From contig OY970240.1 in assembly GCA_963715445.1 (NCBI GenBank), positions 1,364,001 through 1,428,000 on the forward strand: 64,000 nucleotides of DNA, read 5' to 3'. The DNA is from JAAYBF01 sp963715445 (GTDB lineage Bacteria; Actinomycetota; Thermoleophilia; Solirubrobacterales; Thermoleophilaceae). Positions 9,001-16,745 of the stretch are shown piece after piece (the stretch's first letter is position 1; every line of letters starts with the position of its first letter). The position numbers and the translations under genes are program-made. Under the pieces are notes generated by a model. It was not told where the DNA came from and searched no databases. It saw nothing but the letters and a program-made list of their open reading frames with translations.

Positions 9001-9143
9001 ACGCTCACAGCGGCAAGCGCCATGATCGCCTTATTAAGATCAAGACGCCGTGCAACAGCCGTGCAGCGATGCGCAAAGCAGCCAAGAAGCGCAAAGCAGC
9101 AGCGGCGAAGCGTCGCGCAGCCGCAGCGAAACGCCGCAGCTAA
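6000..9143 (+). CDS. Secreted CPxxSxxG-repeat protein with basic tail, copy A
   Basis: The 1047-residue product starts at an ATGA overlap. A hydrophobic signal-like segment at about 68-90 follows an unusually long N-terminal extension; ATG 6174 is an in-frame alternative without a clear ribosome site. The mature part opens with FDFKDFSARSLDEAG and GFVGNP. It then contains four repeats of a cysteine followed by CPxxSxxG (CPAASLVG, CPDASKVG, CPAASRVG, CPKGSIIG), each leading into a beta-rich stretch. The last 28 residues are an Ala/Lys/Arg tail that could bind anionic cell-wall polymers. Copy B is identical except for one silent base (8780) and a 54-base island (8982-9035) just before the tail. 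Biochemical function is unknown. Confidence 0.8.
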   Translation: MSFLKAVFRPSKDYGRGSVGMRKLGSSAQVSDMGLTPAAGKAGAFSATTSLMMRDVNCMTVRRVAARRSLLLTALVLGLVGSMASMAVAVVPPFDFKDFSARSLDEAGNDYTVAGGHPHDVVVSFSIPTDSTSTAEFVKSTFVDSPTGFVGNPAAAARCTAAEILTSCPAASLVGTVEYGAGGVGVSTFPLFNMVPERGYPAQFAFRVGGAVSENAPVIVLYPRLRSRTGQFGITVASPGISGIGINRLKVVLFGVPSQRVVPEFGSVAAGGAPVPFLSNPADCLVASPVTTIVGDSWAHPGRLLAAGSADFAFPDLTDATWKTRSAPAPAVTGCDSPLLVSQFAPTMDVRPTPGTGSSQADAPSGFTVDLDFGQLTNDPTDSASQINPGMPNAPALKDATVTLPEGVAISPSAADGLDGCSDLPGPGDQVHYETTDPVSCPDASKVGSVEATSPLLARRDPSTDQVLGAEPVSGNVFIIKPHPGDLSPAGDQDGKFRLLIQIDSRKYGVNLKLPGIVTADRVTGRLTARFEDNPQLPAKHLRLTFKAGSRAALVNPTGCGTAKTTGVLTSWSRGGTRTDGLQVAGVPDVTPSSTYGVSWDGNGGGCPSVLPFGPSVSAGTLDTQARGSSPFSFDLTRGDRQDVITGVKVGLPGGLLASVKDVALCSDADANAGSCPAASRVGSATVAAGPGDTPFYLRGQPVSLTGPYKGAPYGLAIAVHAEAGPFDLGTVVVRQALNVDVDDVHATVVSDPLPTIRDGVPFRVRRVHVDVDRPGFMQSPSSCDPLNVSTSVFSAGGQTASLNTPLRFTGCERLPFAPKLQLSLTGKKQTRDGGHPNLKAVVKQKRGEAGIEKAVTRLPLSLALDPDNAQALCEFEHIKKAKIEDFCPKGSIIGRARAVSPLLKKPLAGNVYFVKNRRINSFGNSVATLPALVVALRGEVAINLKATSSLSRNRLVNTFDNVPDAPISQFNLNIKGGKNGILVVVRKNICSRQVAEFQNDAHSGKRHDRLIKIKTPCNSRAAMRKAAKKRKAAAAKRRAAAAKRRS

Positions 9144-9167
9144 CCAAGCACACAAGAACCAACATTG

Positions 9168-9195
9168 GGGGCGCCGACCATCCGGTCGGCGCCCC
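9168..9195 (+). terminator. Hairpin terminator after operon A
   Basis: A perfect 12-base-pair GC-rich stem (9168-9179 with 9184-9195) and a 4-base loop lie 25 bases after the last stop codon. There is no strong T-tract, so termination may depend on the stem alone or on Rho. An identical copy lies at 22117-22144. Confidence 0.65.
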
Positions 9196-9771
9196 AAGTC
9201 GTTCCGGACCAAAAATTTCGCGCGCGCGCTGAAAGGCCTTCGGTCTACCCGTCTTGTTTTAGACGTCAGGTGAGCCCCCTTAGGTTGCTCGCCCTTTAGT
9301 TGTTCTGGTCGGAATTTTTCGCGCGCGCGGAGTGGTCCCAGCGTCCTTGGCCTGGTTTCTTCTAGGTGGTTCTTTCCCGGAGGGAACCAGCTGTGTTTGG
9401 GCGGCTGGTCTTGCTTTGCGGTGCGTTGGGCTTTGTAGAGCCCTTTCAGAGCTACCGCATCGAGATCAAGGAACTGTGGGGTACGCGGGACGGCTGAGGG
9501 TAGACATAGGGGGTTTGCTAGTCAGCAGTAGCTGGCGGGGGGGAGCGCAAGGCGCTCCCAACGATGAGCCCGTGACTGGATGGGGTTACGAAGCTCCGAG
9601 GCGTGTGGGTGCGCGCAGGTGGTCTGGGAGCTGTGAATGAGCCGAGGTGTTGGGCAGGGTTCAGTTCGTGTCCTTGAGGAGTTGGTGGACGACCGCAAGC
9701 GCGGGTTCGAAGCGTGGAATCCGGAGGAGTCCCGTCCCGGCACCGGAGGTGGTGGGGCGCCCTTCCCCCAA
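9196..9771. other. Non-coding stretch between terminator and 3' cassette, copy A
   Basis: No supported gene. The 13-base TTTCGCGCGCGCG occurs twice, at 9216-9228 and 9317-9329, 101 bases apart; the alternating CG tracts could adopt unusual DNA structure. An imperfect inverted repeat lies around 9364-9391. The whole stretch is identical in copy B (22145-22720). Confidence 0.5.
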
Positions 9772-10263
9772 GGTCGGCGGCCACCCCGGTGTCGAGGCGC
9801 TCGTGACCCAGCAACCCGAGGAGTCGGGGATCAAGGCGATCACCGTCACCCTCCCGTTGAGCCTCGCGCTGGATCCCGACAACGCTGAGAGCGACTCGCT
9901 GTGTGAGTACCTCGACGGCCTGAAGAACCAGTGTCCGGCAAAGTCGGTGATCGGCACGGTGACGGCGATCAGCCCGCTGCTCAAGACGCCCTTGAACGGC
10001 AAGGTGTACTTCGTCAAGGGCGTGCGGACCGACCCGAAGTCGGGCCGGCAGATCCGGACGTTGCCGACCCTGCTCATCGAGCTGCGGGGTGAGGTCAACG
10101 TCAACCTGCGGCAAACGAACTCGGTGCCTGACAACAAGCACTTGACCGCGACGTTCCCGGCAATCCCGGATGCTCCGATCAGCTCGTTCTCGCTCAAGCT
10201 CAACGGGGGTAAGAAGGGCATCCTGGTCATCACCGACGGCAACGACAACATCTGCTCCCATGA
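9772..10263 (+). pseudogene. Truncated 3' cassette homologous to the end of the third surface gene, copy A
   Basis: An open frame (9647-10420) contains a clear homologue of residues about 835-980 of the third gene product: it starts at GGHPGVEAL, includes LPLSLALDPDNA and CPAKSVIG, and ends at DNICSH. Upstream residues match nothing in that family, there is no signal peptide, and downstream the frame runs into unrelated non-coding sequence. It is therefore a gene fragment, not a complete gene. Its protein sequence is close to the copy-B fragment, yet the DNA differs at many third codon positions, so both descend from genes once under selection. It could serve as a donor for recombination into the expressed gene. 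Confidence 0.65.
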
Positions 10264-10466
10264 CCTGTGTATCCAGAGACCCTCCGGGTCTGGCTGGCTA
10301 GGCCTCCACTTCGCCCGCACTCACTGCAAGCGCCCCGCGGTCGCCGTCGCACGCAGGGCCTGGTGGTGCCCCGGGCCCGCGGGAGTGTGTGTACTCATTG
10401 ACGAACCCATAGCACGCTGACAGCCCTAGACGACAGAAGGCGTTCACTTATTGGAGCGTCGGGGAA

Positions 10467-10501
10467 GTCGCACAAGGAGTGCGACGCACAAGGAGTGCGA
10501 C
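10467..10501. repeat. Tandem short hairpins (two units), copy A
   Basis: GTCGCAC-AAGGA-GTGCGAC is a 7-base-pair stem with a 5-base loop, and a second unit follows directly by sharing the flanking GAC/GCAC bases. Copy B has three units. There are no spacers, so this is not a CRISPR array. Confidence 0.6.
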
Positions 10502-10505
10502 GCAG

Positions 10506-10955
10506 AGGGGACACACGGAACACCCGCCGCCCAAACACGCGCAGGGGCCTAGAACCTCGCCGCCACAGAGGCTCGCCAAAAGGGCTGAACGAACCCGAAT
10601 CCAGCCTATGAGGCGCCAAACAGCCGGGCACCCAACCAACAGAACGACAACCCCCAACAACGGCCCCCTCGCCTTTGGGCCCCACCCTCGAGCCCCGGAG
10701 AGCCACAACCCCCTCCCCAGCCCGCCAACCCCTGCCGCCCCCAGACCAGGCAGCCGTCCAGCGGTAGCGGAGGGTGTAGCGAATTTCGGTGACGTCTCGA
10801 CCAGCAAGGACACAAGGCCGAACGTCTACCAGTGAACTTCCACACCAACACCACCACATCGGTGACGGCCACCAGCGACCCTCATGCACAAAGAGCCAGC
10901 CGAGGAAGGGAAGCATTGGTCAGAGAGTCGCCCACGCGTCCAGCTAACTGACACA
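10506..10955. other. Non-coding end of repeat copy A
   Basis: No supported gene; frames here are Pro/Arg/Gln-rich without motifs. The sequence is similar to 23521-23998 with several indels and substitutions, and identity stops abruptly at ...CTGACACA (10955 and 23998). Confidence 0.55.
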
Positions 10956-11880
10956 AGCCCCGGGATCTGCGGGTCCCGGACCCAGATTCTAGCTCGCTCC
11001 TGTTGGGAACAACGGCAGCTGCAACTGCCGTCGCGCGCGAGCGAGCCGTGGCCACACAAACAAGGGTCGCTCCGGATATCTCAACCCGGGCGCAGATCCT
11101 CGATACCGCTCACGACCACGTCACTTAAGCGCCGGGGGAGATCGGCCATGTCGTGATCCATGGGTGTCAAGGCGTCCCTCACGGCAGGGACCACTAGCGC
11201 GCCCTAGCGGCGAAGAAAGGGAGCGACTAGCGCCGCCCTAGCGCCGGCGTGGGGGTGGTTGGTGGATCCAGATGCTTGATGGGCCTTGCGAGACCTGGTT
11301 GTGCCAGGTCCACACCAGCTGTCACGTCCTCGAGCCACCGACGACGTCTATGCCGAGTTGTGGATGCTGTGTTTACCCGCGTCCAGCATGGGCTAGAAGA
11401 GATGCCGGGGTCCAGACCGCGTCCAGCCTTGGGGTTGGACCGGGTGGCGGAGGCTTGGACGGAGAGGTGGTGTTGTTCTGTGCTGGGTTCTAGACCATCT
11501 GTCTGTCGTCCTCAAAGTTGGGGTGTGGGCGATTTCGCGTGGCTCTCCGCCGAACAGGGGGTGGCGGTTTGGTGGCCGTTGGAGCGCCCAGGTTCCGGAC
11601 GGCTGGGTTCATCAGAAGGTTGGTGTCAAACGGTTGTGTCCATCGACCAACAGAACAAGCAAGACCCGATACGGCCCTGGCGTGCCGAAGGCCGACGTCT
11701 TCGCCGAGGGTGCGGAGCGCGTAGTCGCGCGCAGCTTGATCGCCGAGTGGCGGGACTGCGAGCAGCCGGGCCCTGCGACAGTCGCGGCTGCTGCACCGAG
11801 TTCGGCAAGGGGTCGCGTCGACATCGACTTCCTCCCAGGCCTTTCGAAGACAGGCGTTTCAGCGCTCGGTTGCCGATCCG
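10956..11880. other. Decayed flank with older similarity to the flank of copy B
   Basis: No convincing gene. Parts resemble the sequence after copy B, for example GCGCAGATC..CTCGAT near 11090 and 24113, and much more clearly 11390-11680 against 25100-25400 (shared GCCCAGGTTCCGGACGGCTG and ATCGACCAAC.GAACAAGCAAGAC). The similarity is broken by indels, so the duplication once extended beyond the homogenised 10.5 kb. Open frames (e.g. 11249-11884) look like chance frames. Confidence 0.5.
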
Positions 11881-13059
11881 CTAGTCCGTTTGTGTGACTT
11901 CGGTCTGCGTCGAGTCTTCGGCTACGTCCTTCGGCTCGTCCATTAGTGCGAGGTAGGGCTCGTAACGGAATAGGCGGGAGCGCCGCTGCCCGGTGACCTC
12001 GCGCAGCAGGCCGAGTTCCTCGAATTTGGCGACGAGACGGTTGGCAGTGGGAAATGTGACTTCTGCCACGCGAGCGATCGTCGTCACATTGATCAGTGGT
12101 TGGCGGAAGAGCTCCGAGAGGAGCTTTAGTCCGTTGGGGCCGGCCGCCTCCATCGCTATTGTTCGGTGGTCCTCGCGCAGTGCGAAGATCTGCTCGGCGG
12201 TTCGCTTGGCCTCGGTGGCTGTGGTCGCCACGCCCTCGAGGAAGAACCGCATCCAGCCTTCCCAGTCGCCCTGTAGGCGCACGGCCATCAGCCGGTCGTA
12301 GTACTCGGTGCGATGGAGTTTGAAGTAGTAGCTGAGGTACAGCAGCGGTCGGCGCAGAATCCCGTGGTGGACAAGCAGAAAGGTGATCAGCAACCGTCCT
12401 ACGCGGCCGTTGCCGTCGAGGAAGGGATGGATCGTCTCGAACTGCGCGTGTGCCAGCCCCGCCTCGATGAGCTGGTCGTCCGCGTCGCGGTGGAGGTAGT
12501 GCTCGAAATCCGAGAGCACGTCGGTCAGGTCAGCGACCGAAGGCGGCACGAACGTCGCCTGGCTCAGTGGGGCACCTCTCGGACCGATCCAGTTTTGAGT
12601 CGTGCGGAACTCTCCGGGAGTGGCCGAGGCGCCACGGCCGTCGCGGAGCAGCTCGGCATGGATCTCCCGGATCAGGCGTAGGGAGAGTGGTAGCTCGGTT
12701 AGCCTTTCGAGGCCGTGATTCATCGCGGCGATGTAGTTGACGATGTCGCCGACGTCGCTGTCATCACGCCGGCGCTGTGACTCGAGTTCGACCTCGAGTA
12801 GATCCTCGAGAGTGCTTTGCGTACCCTCGATCTGCGAACTCAGCACCGCCTCGCGCCTGACGTACATGCTGACGAAGAAATCGGGGTCGGGGATTACATC
12901 GATCACTCCGTCGAGGCGGCCCAGCGCCAGGTTCGCGCGCGACAGCGGCGCTTGCAGGGAGCCCACCTCGAGTGGGGGCTCCGGTGGCAGCGGCGCGGGG
13001 AGGAACGCCCGGTATCCGGTCGCTTGCTCCACGAAGCGTCCGGCGCGGTCGTCGGTCAT
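11881..13059 (-). CDS. fic: Fic-domain AMP-transferase with built-in inhibitory helix
   Basis: The 392-residue protein contains HPFLDGNGRVGR from about residue 211, the complete Fic active-site motif (HPFx[D/E]GNGRxxR). Such enzymes usually transfer AMP from ATP to a hydroxyl side chain of a target protein. SSQIEG at 74-79 matches the (S/T)xxxE(G/N) inhibitory motif, N-terminal to the Fic core, so it is a class II self-inhibited Fic that needs no separate antitoxin. The last ~80 residues look like a winged helix (TTIARVAEVTFPTANRLVAKFEELGLL), suggesting DNA binding or autoregulation. It is a single gene between the two copies of the surface-protein module and is not itself duplicated. The target is unknown. 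Confidence 0.93.
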   Translation of the reverse strand: MTDDRAGRFVEQATGYRAFLPAPLPPEPPLEVGSLQAPLSRANLALGRLDGVIDVIPDPDFFVSMYVRREAVLSSQIEGTQSTLEDLLEVELESQRRRDDSDVGDIVNYIAAMNHGLERLTELPLSLRLIREIHAELLRDGRGASATPGEFRTTQNWIGPRGAPLSQATFVPPSVADLTDVLSDFEHYLHRDADDQLIEAGLAHAQFETIHPFLDGNGRVGRLLITFLLVHHGILRRPLLYLSYYFKLHRTEYYDRLMAVRLQGDWEGWMRFFLEGVATTATEAKRTAEQIFALREDHRTIAMEAAGPNGLKLLSELFRQPLINVTTIARVAEVTFPTANRLVAKFEELGLLREVTGQRRSRLFRYEPYLALMDEPKDVAEDSTQTEVTQTD

Positions 13060-13097
13060 GTCTGGGTGTTTCTGGTGCAGGACGCCATCCAGAGATT

Positions 13098-13103
13098 ATT
13101 ATA
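13098..13103 (-). promoter_or_regulatory. -10 box of the fic promoter
   Basis: On the minus strand this reads TATAAT, about 40 bases upstream of the fic ATG, in an unusually A+T-rich patch (13094-13135). No good -35 is seen at 17 bases. The palindrome GAAGCTTC (13109-13116) overlaps the spacer and could be an operator for the Fic protein's own winged helix. Confidence 0.5.
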
Positions 13104-13406
13104 GAAGGAAGCTTCTGATTTGAATAACATTTGGGGGATGGTCGCGATATTCAAGCTGGCGATAACAGCAACCGTTGGTCGGTGCTGCTATTAACAATGG
13201 CCGCATAGAGCTTCAAAACGCCCCCTCAGGGAAGGCCCCTACTAGGCGCTGACGCCGACAACCTCCTCGCCGCTCAGGGCGGCGGCCCTGGCGCCGTTGT
13301 TGGGGGGTCTTGTGGGTTGGTGTTTGGGGGGCTGGGGTTGGTTCGGTTGTTTTTGGCTTTGCAGAGCGGAATCTGGTGTGTGTGTGAGGTTGCGCACGGT
13401 TGGGCC

Positions 13407-13436
13407 TTGACAGAGCGAAAGGGGCTGGTCTACCCT
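13407..13436 (+). promoter_or_regulatory. Sigma-70-type promoter of surface-protein operon B
   Basis: Identical to the copy A promoter: TTGACA at 13407-13412, an 18-base spacer, TACCCT at 13431-13436. Because promoter and leader are the same, the two operons are probably expressed together unless something outside the repeat distinguishes them. Confidence 0.7.
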
Positions 13437-13506
13437 GGCAGTCGCTAGACAGGGACTAGTGTGTTTCTAGCTCCTGGTAGGTAGTACGGAGAGAGGGAGA
13501 GAGGAC

Positions 13507-13899
13507 TTGCACCCATCGAAGCGCAGCTGTTGCGCTGGCCGAGCGTTTGCTTTGCCGGCGTTTAGGGATGCCTTTGGCGTCTCTGGGTCTGGGCCGGCTG
13601 CCTCAGATGTGGTTGCTGTGCCGATGTGTGTGGATGCCCCCTCGATGGTTCTTAGGGTGGTTCTTTCCACCCGACGTTCGAACCGATGCCCCGACGCTTT
13701 GATGGAGCGCAACGCGCTTCGCTGTCAGAGCGCCAGCTCTCAAAGCGACCCAGCAGCTGTAGCTGTTGTGTCCACCCCCCATACCCAGCTTGCAGTTGTT
13801 GGTGCTTCCAAGGCTTTGCCTTCGAAGCGGACTGGCGCTGGTCGTTACGGCATTGCCAAAGACTTGAAGTTGCAACGAGGAGAGGGAGTAGTTAGATGA
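13507..13899 (+). CDS. Possible small leader ORF coupled to the first large gene (copy B)
   Basis: Base-identical to the copy A frame: TTG start just after a GAGAGAGG stretch, 130 codons, stop overlapping the next ATG as ATGA. It has no recognised domain. The same reservation applies: it may be a structured leader rather than a translated gene. Confidence 0.35.
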   Translation: MHPSKRSCCAGRAFALPAFRDAFGVSGSGPAASDVVAVPMCVDAPSMVLRVVLSTRRSNRCPDALMERNALRCQSASSQSDPAAVAVVSTPHTQLAVVGASKALPSKRTGAGRYGIAKDLKLQRGEGVVR

Positions 13900-16745
13900 G
13901 AGGTTGGAGCGCTGTGAGGTCCCATTCGATACGTTCGAGCCAGACAGGTTCGAAGCTGGGGATCTTGCGTGCGCTTGGCCTCTCTTTCTTCTTTGAAGGG
14001 GGTAGTAGGTCTTTGGAGCCAGGCATGGCTGTTGTTCTGCCCTCGTCGGGTTTTGGCTTTTCGAGGGCAGCGGTTAGAGCAGTTCTTGCTCTTATCGCGG
14101 CTCTGGTAGCGGTAGCTGCCATGGCCGGTCCTCTAAGTGGTTGTGCGTGGGCGACCACGGGCCATACGTTTGCGGGTCAGTTCGGCGGGTTGGGCGATGG
14201 TGACGGCCAGTTCGGCGAGCCTTTGGGTAACGGTCCGGGTGGTGTTGCGGTGATGGCGTCGACCGGTGAGGTGTTTACCGCCGATGCGGCGCAAGCGAGC
14301 CAGGCCACGCAGCCGCGGGTGCAGCGTTTCAGCGCGGACGGGGCGTTTTTGTCGCGCTTTGCCATTGATCCGTCGTTTGAGGGTGGTGTGAGTGGGCTTG
14401 CTGTTGATCCTCGTGGGTTGGGTGCCGTGTATGTTGCGACGGGGATCAATGGAGGTGTTCCGTCGGTGGTGAAGTACTCGACGACGGGTGTGAAGGAGCT
14501 TGTGCTGGATGGGGGTCCGGGGGTGTCGATCAATGGCAATCCTCGGGTGGCGGTTGATCCGGTTGATGGGTCGGTGTATGTGACGGCGACCTCGACCCAG
14601 GGGTTGGTGGTCGCGAAGTTTGATCCGGTGACGGGGTTGTTGAGTTCTTCGTTTAGTGGGTCGGACACGCTTGAGGGTGGGTTTTCATGTCCGGCGTCGG
14701 GGTTGGCGGTTGATGGTCTGCATCAGGTGTATGTGCTTGATCCTTGTAAGAACCGTGTTGATCGGTTTAGCCCCGCTGGGGCGTATGAGATCTCGCTGGA
14801 TCCTCAGGCGGCGCCGCAAGCTGACGGGAGTCCGGCGATGTTGGCTGCGGTGGCGGCCGATCCGGTCTCCAATGAGGTGTATGTGGCCCATAGCGGCCCG
14901 GTGGGGTTGCGGGTCACGCATCTCGGTGTCGGCGGGGTTGGGGTGGTGTACGCGTTTGATGCGCGTGAGGCGACCGGTGGTGTGAGGTCTGGGGTGATGG
15001 CCGTCAGCGGTGCCGGGCAGGTGTACCTCTCTGATGCTGCGCGTCCGTTTGTTGTGCGTTACGGCCCGTTTGAGGGTCCGACGGTGGTGACCGGGAGCGT
15101 GTCGTCGGTGGCGGCGCGTTCGGCGGTGTTGGAGGGCACGATCGACCCTGGGGGTGTCGCGTCGACCTATCACTTTGAGTACAGCACCGATTTGAGCTTT
15201 GGGTCGCGGACCGCGGAGTCGGCTGAGGTGAGTGGTAGTGGTGCGATCGCGGTCTCGGCGGCGGTGCCGGGTTTGCGTCCGAACACGACCTATAACTACC
15301 GGATCGTGGGGTTAAACGCGTCGGGCTCGATCGCCGGGGTACCGGCGACGGTTCCGTTGACGACGTTGTCGGCGCCTCCGGAGGTGGTTGGGCCGCCGTT
15401 TGCGTCGGCGATCGGGCCGCGCAGCGCGCGTTTGCATGGCACGGTCAACCCGAACAGCAACTCGCCCGCTGTGAGACAGTATGTGGAGTTCGGGACGACG
15501 ACGGCCTATGGCCGGACGGTGGACGCGCTGAGTGACGGCGTGTCCCCGTTTTCTTTTGGTGGGGATGATGTTTCGGTCATCGCGTCGGTGTCGGGGTTGG
15601 AGCCGGGGACGACGTATCACTTCCGTGTGGTCGCGGGCGCGGCCCTTTTTCAGCCGCCTTTTGTCGATCCGCAGTTTGGGGTTGATCAGACGTTTGTGAC
15701 GGCGCCGGCGGCGGCTGGTGGGGCGACGGGTGTGACGAGCAAGCGTGCGACGTTGACGGGGACGGTCAACCCGCATGGGCTCCCTACTACTTACTCTTTC
15801 CGATATGGAGCTACTACTGCGTACGGAGCATCTACTCCTGAAATGAACGTGACTGGTAATGAGCCTAGTCACACCAATGGTGTTCCCGGTGAAATCATCG
15901 TAGAGGCTCCCATTATTGGTTTGAATCCAGGTACCGTTTACAACGTCCAAGTGGTAGCTACTTCTACCTATGAGGAAGAGAACCCCGTAACGCATGAGAT
16001 GGAGACGAAGACCGTCACACGCTACGGAGCGAACGGTAACTTCGTTACACCTCCAAGCCCTGAAGCCAAGGTACTTGGTCCAGGAGCTGTTAAGGCTCCG
16101 AATGCAATCTTAGTAGGCGATCTGAATAACCATGGCGCCGATGCTTCTTACCATTTCGAGCTTGCTTCTCGTGACGGTAGTTACACCCTTTCCACTCCTC
16201 CGGCTACAGCACCTGCATCTATGAATGACCAGCGTGTCCGGACGGCGGTGACTGGTCTGCCGCCTGGAACCACTTTCAGGGTGGTTCTCGTTGTGGAGAG
16301 TAACGACGCTATTGGTGTGAGTAGTGCATTGTGGTTTGAAACAGAAACTCTTCCACGGTCGTTTCCGGACGGTAACGTTGCTTATCCCCCGGCGCCGGTA
16401 GAGCCTGGCGCTAGGCCGAGCATCAAGTTTGTGTCGGGCGTCTTCACTGCGAAGGTACGGAAGAAGGCTTCACGCACCGGTCTGCTCCCGGTCAAGTTGT
16501 CTGCGACTTCAGCAGGGATAGTCACCCTTACTGCCAAGGCGAAGTTTGGCAAGAAGACAGTTCGAGTAGGCCGTATTTCTCAGAGAGTCAAGGCAGCGGC
16601 GAAGACGCAGGTCAACGTTCTTCTCAATAGCCAGGCTCGTAAACGTTTACGTTCGGGCAAGAAGCTCCGAGTGACGATCTCAGTACGTCAATTGGGAGCT
16701 CGTACCCGATCTACAAGCATTCTGCTACCGGGAGTCACGTCATGA
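13896..16745 (+). CDS. Secreted NHL-propeller / Fn3-like surface protein, copy B
   Basis: The 949-residue product is the same length as copy A. Residues 1-625 are identical to copy A, with one silent base difference at 14147. From VNPHG onward the last two Fn3-like units differ at many positions: PTTYSFRYGATTAYGASTP here against VATSYHFNYGPTSSYGESTP there. A near-identical patch (VVATSTYEEENPVTHEMETK) lies in the middle, and the basic C-terminal domain ending LLPGVTS is again well conserved. The divergent stretch uses more A- and T-ending codons than the identical part, in both copies. Overlaps the next gene by ATGA. Probably extracellular; function unknown. Confidence 0.85.
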   Translation: MRGWSAVRSHSIRSSQTGSKLGILRALGLSFFFEGGSRSLEPGMAVVLPSSGFGFSRAAVRAVLALIAALVAVAAMAGPLSGCAWATTGHTFAGQFGGLGDGDGQFGEPLGNGPGGVAVMASTGEVFTADAAQASQATQPRVQRFSADGAFLSRFAIDPSFEGGVSGLAVDPRGLGAVYVATGINGGVPSVVKYSTTGVKELVLDGGPGVSINGNPRVAVDPVDGSVYVTATSTQGLVVAKFDPVTGLLSSSFSGSDTLEGGFSCPASGLAVDGLHQVYVLDPCKNRVDRFSPAGAYEISLDPQAAPQADGSPAMLAAVAADPVSNEVYVAHSGPVGLRVTHLGVGGVGVVYAFDAREATGGVRSGVMAVSGAGQVYLSDAARPFVVRYGPFEGPTVVTGSVSSVAARSAVLEGTIDPGGVASTYHFEYSTDLSFGSRTAESAEVSGSGAIAVSAAVPGLRPNTTYNYRIVGLNASGSIAGVPATVPLTTLSAPPEVVGPPFASAIGPRSARLHGTVNPNSNSPAVRQYVEFGTTTAYGRTVDALSDGVSPFSFGGDDVSVIASVSGLEPGTTYHFRVVAGAALFQPPFVDPQFGVDQTFVTAPAAAGGATGVTSKRATLTGTVNPHGLPTTYSFRYGATTAYGASTPEMNVTGNEPSHTNGVPGEIIVEAPIIGLNPGTVYNVQVVATSTYEEENPVTHEMETKTVTRYGANGNFVTPPSPEAKVLGPGAVKAPNAILVGDLNNHGADASYHFELASRDGSYTLSTPPATAPASMNDQRVRTAVTGLPPGTTFRVVLVVESNDAIGVSSALWFETETLPRSFPDGNVAYPPAPVEPGARPSIKFVSGVFTAKVRKKASRTGLLPVKLSATSAGIVTLTAKAKFGKKTVRVGRISQRVKAAAKTQVNVLLNSQARKRLRSGKKLRVTISVRQLGARTRSTSILLPGVTS

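Larger units (their letters stand above)
471..10955 (+). repeat. 10.5-kb direct repeat, copy A (surface-protein module)
   Basis: This segment recurs at 13360-23998 in the same orientation. Blocks read as base-identical or nearly so: 471-2880 (one difference at 1258), 4026-5574, 5982-8981 (one difference at 8780) and 9036-9783. Between them are sharply bounded divergent islands: 2881 to about 3815, 3886-4025 (including a 51-base length difference), 5575-5981, 8982-9035 and 9784-10264. After 10265 the copies are similar with many indels up to 10955. The module holds a promoter, leader, three long coupled genes, a terminator and a truncated cassette. A simple recent duplication would scatter differences evenly, so recombination between copies or with other donors is needed. 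Confidence 0.95.

Noticed and set aside
9216..9329. CG-alternating tracts as replication origin or promoter elements
   Set aside because: No DnaA boxes, A+T-rich unwinding stretch or -35/-10 boxes around them.
9518..10261. Minus-strand frame (247 codons) over the 3' cassette
   Set aside because: Arg/His/Leu-rich shadow. The plus-strand frame has clear homology to the third surface protein.
10467..10501. CRISPR array
   Set aside because: Only two or three hairpin units without spacers, and no cas genes in the window.
11249..11897. Plus-strand frames between copy A and fic
   Set aside because: Translations lack motifs, overlap one another and overlap the fic end; the DNA is decayed flank shared with 25100-25400.
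11881..13059. Fic gene as a toxin with separate antitoxin
   Set aside because: No small antitoxin gene is adjacent, and the inhibitory motif is within the protein.
10956..13359. Transposon or insertion sequence carrying fic
   Set aside because: No transposase, no terminal inverted repeats and no target duplication visible around the Fic gene.
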